Of a stretch of 64,000 nucleotides of DNA, positions 13,101 through 17,954 are shown piece after piece (the stretch's first letter is position 1; each line of letters opens with the position of its first letter). The position numbers were made by a program, and so were the translations under genes. This DNA comes from an uncultured Clostridia bacterium. GTDB taxonomy: Bacteria; Bacillota; Clostridia; Christensenellales; Borkfalkiaceae. A model generated the notes under the pieces. That model was given only the letters and a program-made list of their open reading frames with translations, did no database searches and was not told the DNA's origin. The stretch covers positions 1 through 64,000 of the forward strand of contig CANOUP010000006.1 of NCBI GenBank assembly GCA_947570625.1. The letters run 5' to 3'.

Positions 13101-14810
13101 AGGTTTACTGCAAGCGGAATCGTAGAAAACCTCCATATCCATTGTATCGCTATCGAAATTTTCGAAAGTCTTTTTACAGCCCTTCGTGTAGTTAATGACG
13201 GAAAGGTCCGTCATAGGCAGGTCAATTCTGTCTCTGTCTACGTTTATCGTCGATGCACGTTTGGTTGCGGTAAGCCCGTTATAATTCACCTCCAAACCGA
13301 GATACCTCGTCGTCAATAAAATAGTGGTTACCGTAGGAGTAACGACCGCGCCTGAATCGGTAAGAGGTATTTGGGTATCGCCGATAGGTATTTTATCTTC
13401 GTCTACATAATACAAGATAAGCGACAGCCCGCTCAAATCAGGTTCGCGGTGCGCTATCTGCTGAGCATAGCTTCCGATTATTTCAATTTCTTCCGGAGCT
13501 TCGAAACTTATATTCTCAACTTCGATTTCGGCGGAAACCTTATCGTTGTAACTGCTGACGACTTTGATTGTTTTATTGTACTTTTCGCCGTCAGTCATAT
13601 TTTGGGCGCTTTTCGCGTCCGGCACCAGCGAGCCGTCAACTTTTAAATTAGAAACGTTTTCGTCCGCGCCGTCGTTTCTTACTGCGCGGAATACGGGAGC
13701 GCCGTCGTCGCCCTTCATTTCCGACGGGGTAAGCGAGGTATAGGGATAAATAGTCCTGTCACTTCCGTTGTGCGCGTTCCACTGTGCCAGGGCTGTTTGA
13801 TTGACTTCTATTTTTATTATTTCGGGGTCGCTGAACAGAATGCTCAAATTTTGGCTTACTACCGTCTTCCCCCCGCGGGTCAGGCTTACTGTTACGTTTT
13901 CGTTGGCGGAGGCGGAAGCCGAAAGCGACGACGACGCGTTTTCACCCGTCGTCATACCGTCAAGACGGTTCTGCGCGTCGAACTTAGGCGTAAGCGTTCT
14001 GCTTCCGTTTGCGAACACCGCGACTATTTCCAGCTTCTCGAAAACCGATTTATGATTTTCGCCGATGACGAACACGTTGTGCCCGTTTTCGTCCTTGTAT
14101 CTTCCGTCGTTCGCAAGCGTGTACTGCGGTTTAACCCTTAAATCCACGCTTACAAGGGGGGCTTTGGTAACGTTTACGGATATTGTTTTGCCCTGCGCGG
14201 AGCCGTGAACCTTTACCGTAATCGAAGCAGTCGACGAACCGCTTAAATCGTTTATGTAAATATCGCCCATCTCGACTGTATACAAATCGGGCGTGAGGAC
14301 TGTTTCCCCCGCCCTGACTTCCAGAACCTTATAAACGGTATCCGCAGTATAGTCGTCCGTTATTCCGCTTCCGTTTACCGTTACGGTTATTTCACCCGAC
14401 AAATCGGGCGCTTCCGCGGTAATGGGAATTACTATATCAGACGTTGCCGAACCGCATTTTACGATTGCGTTAAATTCTGCCGCGCCCTCGTTTGCGGTGA
14501 TTGCGCCGTTACTAATCTCCGCGCCGTCGCGTATTTCTATTTCATACTCGCTGTCTTGCAGAATAACCTTTACCCCGCCGTCGGTCGTGCCCGTTACGGT
14601 CAGGTTTTTCTTTAAGCCCGCGGGCGTGGTTATCCCCGAATATGCCGTATATCCGTCCGCGTAGGTTGCGCTTATTTGCGTGTAAGCGTCCGCGCTTGCA
14701 ATAACCGTGTCATTGCTTTTCAGCATTGTAAGCGACAATGTGAAAAACATCAGGCATATCGCCGTCAGCACACATAAAACCGCCGTCCTCGCTCTTTTAC
14801 TGCGTATCAT
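1146..14810 (-). CDS. Giant MBG/Ig-like repeat surface protein, C-terminally membrane anchored
   Basis: This is a 4554-residue protein. The start has a good ribosome site (GGAGATAGAT before ATG) and an export signal: basic MIRSKRAR, then a hydrophobic stretch to about residue 33. The body is a long array of modules of about 75-110 residues, with recurring YGD or YG motifs, AGTYTV/AGDYTV/AGNYT strands and KREI/KALT-like linkers. This is typical of bacterial MBG and Ig-like adhesin repeats. Near the end, residues about 4444-4468 are a hydrophobic membrane segment, followed by basic HRRKKR and an 86-residue acidic tail ending in EENNE. No LPXTG motif is seen, so it is probably held by the membrane segment with the tail in the cytoplasm. 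It probably acts in adhesion or as a surface stalk; the ligand is unknown. It is the middle gene of a three-gene operon. Confidence 0.93.
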   Translation of the reverse strand: MIRSKRARTAVLCVLTAICLMFFTLSLTMLKSNDTVIASADAYTQISATYADGYTAYSGITTPAGLKKNLTVTGTTDGGVKVILQDSEYEIEIRDGAEISNGAITANEGAAEFNAIVKCGSATSDIVIPITAEAPDLSGEITVTVNGSGITDDYTADTVYKVLEVRAGETVLTPDLYTVEMGDIYINDLSGSSTASITVKVHGSAQGKTISVNVTKAPLVSVDLRVKPQYTLANDGRYKDENGHNVFVIGENHKSVFEKLEIVAVFANGSRTLTPKFDAQNRLDGMTTGENASSSLSASASANENVTVSLTRGGKTVVSQNLSILFSDPEIIKIEVNQTALAQWNAHNGSDRTIYPYTSLTPSEMKGDDGAPVFRAVRNDGADENVSNLKVDGSLVPDAKSAQNMTDGEKYNKTIKVVSSYNDKVSAEIEVENISFEAPEEIEIIGSYAQQIAHREPDLSGLSLILYYVDEDKIPIGDTQIPLTDSGAVVTPTVTTILLTTRYLGLEVNYNGLTATKRASTINVDRDRIDLPMTDLSVINYTKGCKKTFENFDSDTMDMEVFYDSACSKPADDSSYSISGSDVLFHSGGIYYIRIGIKKGDIPAEDGTLYPSTEFMLYYEGLPPKRVDLSDNYDYAVYTIQIDKATLAVNLEKDAGDIFYGDDLRSKFTVKGTTNGITNLLSELGVSYQLIYVRDGDTSFDYDSLAYDKNYGEPAKLDAGTYTVYAVTQETAAYLAGKVRENKGAKLTIKPKQLSGEGLGGTKEYNREAFNLSAFINYDGFVSGESADHVLKTVGITLNGAEVERLEFAGEYTVTVALKENGSGGYNYIWSDETYDNQQIKVEITKKEFGGFGVSLAKSEFYYGAVTLRCTPYNGNDAYFRVNTSDYKIYKGADEVTGELNALSVGTYKVVYTVSAVYAAGEGNTDGVPNDFVLPKAEAQFTVKPAEIEFVTFDGWTFGEYKPDGYKNTITNWNQDLINGASDVKAYEGLEAVANYTSKLGEDKTLNPEIGSMDGIVKFTDAGDYEIVVSPKENYVWKDGTNDDITYSFSIDRKLITEPGLPASITYKGYKQTVELTNQPSSEYGFITYTVTGTSLAAKGKKAEIDGYSFKVTYAGDYKLVFTIDDDHKNNYGWASNEDNAQYEANYCVQQALLTVSWSLDTQNFDDTLPEQTILTVPTAVGVGDDELSISECKIYTDSECKNEITKITRAGTYYIKVTEFGGDNSGNYELDYNQNDVTHLVKTYTIVAQGVKIPVLVKGDYSDALIGDKAVTVIYKGGEYYITEFFENAHDNYDLGEVGFGRLKIESAALKDVNSYTVKVSPAGNYTWEGKDGDSAKEVIEYTFTINRKEIGFIWGQYEYTYDGTAKTPQASVTGLVGADNVGDVEISIAVSKIDAGEYGINFSDFSLTGTRAGNYQLTGTVDKNLIIKRAVAEKPSAAVSATFDETRQNISFTVPQKPALTVRTDGGIKDGSYSYSNGEFTFLHAGVYTIEFTLNDKNYCWDSSQEKIFSGNPAFENKYTHTLTVDRLQVKAPALGTLRAVEQDTADLDAFRLENEKQVNTDYAFGTYANDKYTVIDGLTKDDLSRQVYFVQMTLSPDKTVDTFKILASDYEWIVNGDDADSTKGEAWGYLTAAGGKYGKISEDGTVLYLCFVVTRSQVEVTFGFNDYVFGANGWDKNGNQGDKSIADGEFTLGNIEESSSNLISIITNKVTPGTPHKITVKFYTDNEGNNLADGLVNGLPWSAGTYYAKIKVTFNGEDAPYQDLTRTCMFEVSKRALIIGWEDKAEAVYNGEAQTRTPFISNMRHSSAALSDTAPELKVLTDGSEENPVNVKYSGSEPADYDLVVSAVSGGNYTLENGENLSSPFKITPESLEVTAKDITHVYGNSLNYLTDITAENYSKFFEITNGTIYNDEYGCISLRPAGVNDKYGSPEVGGKYTLTPVLKNSHGNYALSVAKESNLTVKKREINVTYTGSLSHVYGNSCTLNGEGETASTNNEGVYGKGRSADNVFELYLSDSENNRVSDYSTAPAGDYTVKLNKLDEKNYTLNFANVKYQIELAEITGASAAGYTGEYDGKKHEAIKDKVQNVVNNQPVTWWVSKDGGEYKDVTNENAKVINATDSGEYKVKVTAPNHAECELEGTVSVSITKVTVTVCVNINIYYGETGPDQHGAEEGKWFAQSFEQLVKAGGIYSVTGFVRETKDEIYFRNGTLAGLTGTDTFSYGYGEEAYAQGKPCDDYALVFNAGSLSSDNYDFVGGTSNLSVSKLPVTVLLKNLTAVYNQENPPAVKEAIVSITTSQVSVYDDQVIEVFGADDFDNIIVLATSALNAGEGRTTNKVGTYKITVQSSSSDYDRTYAYEGGESVKEAVYVITKAQNALDGEYGLFVSAYSSDEALDESSSPAWIYGLAVETQTDGYDAEGAQKAVEAEFIYREHGEQTKYSLYKGETLVKEAQTLAGLLSGGLGAGDYTVKIHLDAGDNYEAVDADRYFRIGKRSLSVTAQAQTVRYGDEAPEYGYTVEGYATTEAGKEDITVFGDKVPAFSCAYIAGKDTGSYAIVKSVGETQLANYAVTYTDSTLTAEKREVTIIIESKQSAYSYYNETDKTPRALTYAISSGDFFAGDVTDGSQLKTKVFTLVTTAYNADGTTAHVGKYPIYAVFANETYQANYQITIVAGEGGNLYGEAFEADGLVIGGGEANTAGIYTITPAALSLSISKIKWFDGTYHDYADGINPNIYDGRQKGIIATAKDDSLGKTFTAKYRKEGTDEYTEDLPKNVGSYEYIFVSSDSDYSYDTSGLQLGFEIYPAPLTISYGNNTVNNGWTQSETYKNADFELDFIIGGLVEASAEGVAVSDKISLNAPSIVTRYPEGVDIKKFGSGFNPFASMTSSVDTENGKFTLTARNAGSYEVTLALDNSQLMKNYHFGTGYSTRSITFTFNVLQKAHTVNSINANVEYGTQISADGAKVNRFSGFDLTQDTKAVVEQENGFETGVRYFITDNVTYSTLRESSAYSANGSSHGYVYNVTPAGAYAYNYKLTYGNRGELEVGQRNITIKLKGIDDGNTLAQTDYDGTVKSPSAIINDDNVRNFLVYVNEYAGDANSEYWYGGAVKDAGKILGICDILLSIDNSASDAGYYEMSISQRNRAADYNITFENWNEQPRFRINKIKLTVQAVGAESGNKDFNITYGDTVDGYFGVRYDGFIEKDGGDKEITTDKYEGELSYSASASMRDYTAWVSHAGEKYTVTVTGLTFTNYEVEYKSAVMTVVSRKIAVETGNRVYTEVTENGKIIYYNGEHGINHIAPVIFKDVDGNHNNAGAYVCYTVEGNEFLNSGNICIGNLQSNTVFKLQYSLNGASWTDTAPDTAKEYRLKITLQGADFVFDTVNTKGTAENPVAEGTQVTSNSVTFVYEIKQKELSVSFEVKETEYYEWNSDTDLGVKNISVKDFADAIMKADYVQRDNDDLELYETAQPNKGGYYVIGPDGLGLTVYPDGVGLYTAIITIKPSAQENYLWVNGGSNVSITFSISSDILRILGLDISDWIYSEYDEEDNKVEIEYDQPTKNLVFAYQYWEYSGEIPAEVSKHKIFYKLDGFTGSQAFKSSLPVNAGTYILKAQYTGGLYTTSTAYCIFDITPKSITAPGFITEQTERNVKYNAKPHKAVIDYNYSAIDYTYAQGDNGDGTVVRSGKVLTLTATNADTYTLSFRLTDTRNYVWAKDTDDENGAVKLEWTIAKATDNTVEVNEISAEYGDGYEVSAVSKYGGEFTYSYAVRGETESKPSANAVWKESKPVYAGNYWIKAICGETPNFMKSENSGKLTITKAELTAVPFGNMTYGDGFANGFKDIRYTGWKGAEHGVTADVTFEIEGHDMQSLLEVLEGGYVLTVTGDIAVNEQYTEENVYGVDIDNYVIVIEKGVFTVDKKSVEVTIGDLTVVYGEDFDADRVTLTGESLKELVGSDKDDPFTALNITPYAVGEKTSGYYSASSYRIESEGHRDSRNYDVTVRSGLFVVQRLEVYVTVEAGGGEYGNVTGARVVATTTKDGEDVNEKFGNVAPAFGFLYSGTSNKGQTINNSAVVPSDAGNYTAVARITNYVGNYALLTDEGNPSVTFIISRKALDESAIGVEELKYNNAEQSPVIVDERYSELYTAEQTTCKEVGSYTVTLTLKDADNYKWSTVEGGEYKLAFTVDRGDNEFTAEITIEGWNYGEGANLPQTETLFGDAADYVFTYSSEEDGEYTKTVPSSAGTYWVKVTVPQSDNYNEKTSDPVKFVIGKRAVKAPVLELISEGENANTVYTGSRLQSAVKDYDPVIMRIIYEGDLSSAGTIAVYAVNAGEYTVYFALNDADNYKWENGTDLSGDNARIVWNIARKKIDKPVMNTNLYMVNGGTLTFIPDGFDESTMTISGNTTSYGGAFGVTVSIKDKVNFEWADGTADDITFDWIVVGWDTVFIIVVSVLAVVGGLAGVAIGVQYGMHRRKKRAQAISEAAAETAFKDSVTAMENGGDVPPDDGGSEQPAEEEEPSFDEPAPETEENNKDGGEPSEPEQNTDNTEEGEENNE

Positions 14811-14850
14811 ATCTATCTCCGTTTTAATTTTTCTCTGCCGTTATCCGTTT

Positions 14851-15081
14851 TTATTTGGAAAGTTTATCCAATTCCTCTTTCAGCCTGCGCAGATTTTTAC
14901 GTTCCAAATCGATTAAGTTGGAATAAATCTTAAAATATTCCACGTCAGAAGCGCTGGGCGATTTACAGTTCACCTGCGCTTCCATAAGCGCCGAGTGCGA
15001 ACGCATGCGCTTTTTTTCAAGCGATTCGATTTCTCTTTCGCTTTCTGCGATTTCTTTCTTTAATGCGCGTTTTTTAGACAT
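14851..15081 (-). CDS. Small basic coiled-coil protein
   Basis: 76 residues beginning MSKKRALKK. A GTG 18 nt upstream is in frame, but AAGGAG lies just before this ATG and decides the start. The protein is highly charged, with Glu/Lys/Leu heptads (IESLEKKR, LERKNLRRLKEEL) predicting two coiled-coil helices. There is no signal peptide or membrane segment. It is the first gene of the operon that continues into the giant surface protein, 40 nt downstream. I do not recognise the family. Confidence 0.75.
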   Translation of the reverse strand: MSKKRALKKEIAESEREIESLEKKRMRSHSALMEAQVNCKSPSASDVEYFKIYSNLIDLERKNLRRLKEELDKLSK

Positions 15082-15135
15082 TTTCCTTCTCCTTTTCACG
15101 TTTTTCCGATTTTTTCAGATTATATTACAGGATAT

Positions 15136-15164
15136 ATTTTAACATACATTATTTTATATTGCAA
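15136..15164 (-). promoter_or_regulatory. Promoter of the surface-protein operon
   Basis: TTGCAA and TAAAAT are separated by 17 bp on the minus strand, about 55 nt upstream of the coiled-coil gene. It fits a sigma-A promoter for the coiled-coil, giant repeat protein and acidic-tail membrane protein genes. Confidence 0.65.
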
Positions 15165-15252
15165 GTACGCATACAACTTTTTTTAGGTAGATTTTGGCAT
15201 AGCGCTATTATATTTAATGCGCTTTGCGCATTTTATGACCGAAAAAAGAAAA

Positions 15253-15272
15253 AGCGCGGAAAATTCCGCGCT
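15253..15272. terminator. Bidirectional terminator after the DUF1893 gene
   Basis: Arms AGCGCGGAA and TTCCGCGCT enclose a 2-nt loop, with T-runs on both strands. It ends the glyA-degV-DUF1893 operon and insulates it from the surface operon. Confidence 0.85.
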
Positions 15273-15282
15273 TTTTTTAATT

Positions 15283-15693
15283 TTAAATCATAGACGCCAG
15301 CTTGTTCTTTAAAACCGCGTACGCTTTTCCCGGGTCGTCGCAGGACTGCACCGCCTTTTCCATCGGGCAGGTATCGGTTCCCGCGCGGTTGATAATCCGA
15401 GGAACGAGCCGGGCGTATTCGATGTATACGCCTGCGCGTTCGAGCACGCGCTTACCTTCTTCCGAAAGAGTCTTTGCATACACCCCGCGTATACCGCACC
15501 CGACGAACAGCAACGCAACCGCTTTGCCGACGATTATATCGGCGGCGCTCCAACCCGAAAGGTTGCGCCCGCTTGCGATAAAGTCCATCATAGGGGAAAT
15601 GCCCCGCTCTCCGCTGACAAGCAAAGCTCCGTCCTTGCTCAGGCAGATAGTGTTGCCCGCAAGGTTTTGTTTTGCAAATTCCAAATCAGTCAT
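15283..15693 (-). CDS. DUF1893 family protein
   Basis: 136 residues resembling the DUF1893 family, which has a cytidine-deaminase-like fold and unknown function. Seen here: the N-terminal LSKDGALLVSGERGISP block, the ADIIVGKAVALLFV helix with the metal-site-like Val-Gly-Lys-Ala, and the LVPRIINRAGTDTCPMEKAV block near the C-terminus. The ATG overlaps the degV stop by 8 nt and has no obvious ribosome site, which suggests translational coupling. It is the last gene of the glyA-degV-DUF1893 operon. Confidence 0.8.
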   Translation of the reverse strand: MTDLEFAKQNLAGNTICLSKDGALLVSGERGISPMMDFIASGRNLSGWSAADIIVGKAVALLFVGCGIRGVYAKTLSEEGKRVLERAGVYIEYARLVPRIINRAGTDTCPMEKAVQSCDDPGKAYAVLKNKLASMI

Positions 15694-16534
15694 TGTAAAT
15701 AAACAGAACGCCCAGCGTGTTTTTACCGCAGTGACCCGTTACCACGCAACCCGCGACGGTTTCCAGAATTTCGTCGAAACCGAAAAGCGTTTTAACTTGT
15801 TCCCGCACCTTGCCGACAAGCTCCTCTTCACAGCTTGAATGGGTTATGAAACAGCGTTTGCGGTCGTACGAGGGATATGTCTGCGCAAGCTCCGCCACGT
15901 AGTTTTTAAGACAGCGTTCTATATTGCCCTTGTATTTCTTTTTTGCGTAAAGCTTGCCCTCTTTCATATCTATCATGGGGTGAAGTTTAAGCACCTTTGC
16001 GCCCATAAGCGCGGCAAGCGAACACCGCCCGCCCTTATGCAGATAGTCCAGCGCGTCGGGCACGAAGGACGTGTTAACGTTTTTGCGCAGTCTGATAATT
16101 TCGTCGACGATTTCTTTGGGCTTGTAACCCTCTCCGGCAAGGTCGCAGGCTTTAAGCACCAAAAGCCCCTGACCGGTAGACAGCGCGTGCGAGTCCACGG
16201 GATACACTTTGCCCTTTACCGCCTTAGAAGCGCTTACGGCGTTGTCGTACGACGACGAAGCTTTCGAGGATATGTTAATGTGAATAACCGCGTCGTACTC
16301 CTTTGCAATGGGCGTGAAGAAATTTACGTATTCTTCTATAGACGGCGCTGCGGTCGTGGGCAGTACGCCCGTTTCCGCGACATACCTGAAAATGTCCTGC
16401 GGAACTACGTCTACGCCGTCGCTGTAAGTCACGTCGTTCATTATTACGTGCAGGGGCATAATGCCTATGCCGTATTTTTCTACGAGTTCGGGACTTAAAT
16501 CACAGGTGGAATCCGCGGTAATTTTTATTTTCAT
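15686..16534 (-). CDS. DegV family fatty-acid-binding protein
   Basis: 282 residues. The N-terminal ADSTCDLSPEL, the SSKASSSYDNA loop, DSHALSTGQGLLVL and the C-terminal VTGHCGKNTLGVLFIY are the hallmarks of DegV (FakB-like) proteins. These bind a fatty acid and, in the characterised systems, present it to the kinase FakA for phosphorylation. The start has a strong GGGAGG site. It lies 28 nt after glyA and overlaps the DUF1893 gene, so it belongs to the glyA operon. No fakA is in the window. A second DegV gene is at 50.2 kb. Confidence 0.92.
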   Translation of the reverse strand: MKIKITADSTCDLSPELVEKYGIGIMPLHVIMNDVTYSDGVDVVPQDIFRYVAETGVLPTTAAPSIEEYVNFFTPIAKEYDAVIHINISSKASSSYDNAVSASKAVKGKVYPVDSHALSTGQGLLVLKACDLAGEGYKPKEIVDEIIRLRKNVNTSFVPDALDYLHKGGRCSLAALMGAKVLKLHPMIDMKEGKLYAKKKYKGNIERCLKNYVAELAQTYPSYDRKRCFITHSSCEEELVGKVREQVKTLFGFDEILETVAGCVVTGHCGKNTLGVLFIYND

Positions 16535-16562
16535 ATTTTTGCCTCCCGTCGGTAATAGAAAT

Positions 16563-17813
16563 TTATTTTACGCAGTCTGCATAGAGAGGGAATTGTTTGC
16601 AAAGCTTTGCAACCTCGGCTTTGACTTTTTCTGATACGCTTTCGCGCTGTTCGATTACGTCGGCGACGAGCCCCGCTATTATTTCAGCCTGCTTTTCCTT
16701 CATACCGCGCGTAGTGATTGCGGGCGTGCCCACGCGTATGCCCGAAGTTACGAAAGGCGTCTGCTTATCGAAGGGCACGGCGTTTTTGTTTACGGTTATG
16801 TGCACGTCGTCCAAAAGCTTTGCAAGCTCCTTGCCCGTAACGTTCTTGTCCGAAAGGTTAAGCAGAATAAGGTGGTTATCCGTTCCGCCCGACACCATTT
16901 TTATACCGCGGGCGCGGAATACTTCCGCCATTGCCGAAGCGTTGAGCACAATCTGTTTTTGGTATTCTTTGAACTCGGGCGAAAGCGCTTCCTTGAAAGC
17001 GACCGCCTTTGCCGCGATTATATGCATAAGCGGACCGCCCTGCAAACCGGGGAATATGGCTTTATCAATCGCTTTGCCCCACTCCTCCTTGCACATTATC
17101 ACGCCCCCGCGCGGTCCGCGCAGGGTTTTGTGAGTGGTCGTTGTAACGAAATCGGCATAGGGCACGGGCGAAGGGTGAAGCCCCGCCGCCACAAGCCCCG
17201 CAATGTGCGCAATGTCGACCATCATAAGCGCGCCGGCCTTGTCGCATATTCCGCGTATGCGCTTGAAATCTATCACGCGGGGGTATGAGCTTGCGCCCGA
17301 TATTATTATCTTGGGCTTGCAGGCAAGCGCCTTTTTCTCCATTTCGTCATAGTCGATTAGCTCGTCGCCCTCGCTTACTCCGTAGGAAACGATATTGAAG
17401 TACTTGCCCGATATGTTTACGGGCGAACCGTGCGACAGGTGTCCGCCGTGCGATAAATCCATACCCATAACGGTGTCGCCGGGGTTGCAGACCGCAAACA
17501 GCACGGCAAGATTTGCGCTTGCGCCCGAATGGGGCTGAACGTTGCAGTATTCACAGCCGAACAATTCTTTAAGACGGCTTATCGCAAGCTCTTCGGCGAT
17601 GTCCACGCATTGGCATCCGCCGTAGTAACGGCGGGCGGGATAGCCCTCGGCGTATTTGTTGGTAAGATGACTGCCCGCAACCGCCAAAACGGCGGGCGAC
17701 ACGAAGTTTTCGCTTGCAATCAGTTCGATAAAATTCTGCTGGCGCGAAAGTTCGAGTTTAAGCGCTTCCGCAATTTCGGGGTCTGTCTGTTCTATAAGGG
17801 AAATATCAATCAT
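16563..17813 (-). CDS. glyA: Serine hydroxymethyltransferase
   Basis: 416 residues, the normal length. It makes glycine and 5,10-methylene-THF from serine and THF, a main source of one-carbon units in the cytoplasm. The PLP lysine is Lys229 in [14 protein letters not shown]. The N-terminal [12 protein letters not shown] block and the [10 protein letters not shown] substrate loop are intact. The start is the ATG with GAGGTG upstream, not an in-frame codon 57 nt earlier. It is the first gene of an operon with degV and the DUF1893 gene. The methylene-THF it makes is also the methyl donor for TrmFO, encoded 5 kb away. Confidence 0.98.
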   Translation of the reverse strand: MIDISLIEQTDPEIAEALKLELSRQQNFIELIASENFVSPAVLAVAGSHLTNKYAEGYPARRYYGGCQCVDIAEELAISRLKELFGCEYCNVQPHSGASANLAVLFAVCNPGDTVMGMDLSHGGHLSHGSPVNISGKYFNIVSYGVSEGDELIDYDEMEKKALACKPKIIISGASSYPRVIDFKRIRGICDKAGALMMVDIAHIAGLVAAGLHPSPVPYADFVTTTTHKTLRGPRGGVIMCKEEWGKAIDKAIFPGLQGGPLMHIIAAKAVAFKEALSPEFKEYQKQIVLNASAMAEVFRARGIKMVSGGTDNHLILLNLSDKNVTGKELAKLLDDVHITVNKNAVPFDKQTPFVTSGIRVGTPAITTRGMKEKQAEIIAGLVADVIEQRESVSEKVKAEVAKLCKQFPLYADCVK

Positions 17814-17841
17814 AATAACACCTCGGCGCATATTTTTATTT

Positions 17842-17870
17842 ATTATATCACATTCCGCGCAATAACTCAA
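17842..17870 (-). promoter_or_regulatory. glyA promoter
   Basis: TTGAGT and TATAAT with a 17-bp spacer on the minus strand; the -10 box ends about 30 nt before the glyA ATG. Confidence 0.75.
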
Positions 17871-17911
17871 TAATATGCAAATGAAAATTTTGACGTATCT
17901 GCAAAGATTGC

Positions 17912-17939
17912 AAAAACCTTCCCCGAAAGGAAGGTTTTT
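17912..17939 (-). terminator. Terminator after the exported linker protein
   Basis: An AAAAACCTTCC stem with a 6-nt loop, followed by T-rich sequence in both directions. It lies just downstream of the exported protein gene. Confidence 0.8.
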
Positions 17940-17954
17940 GTCTGTTTTTTTATT

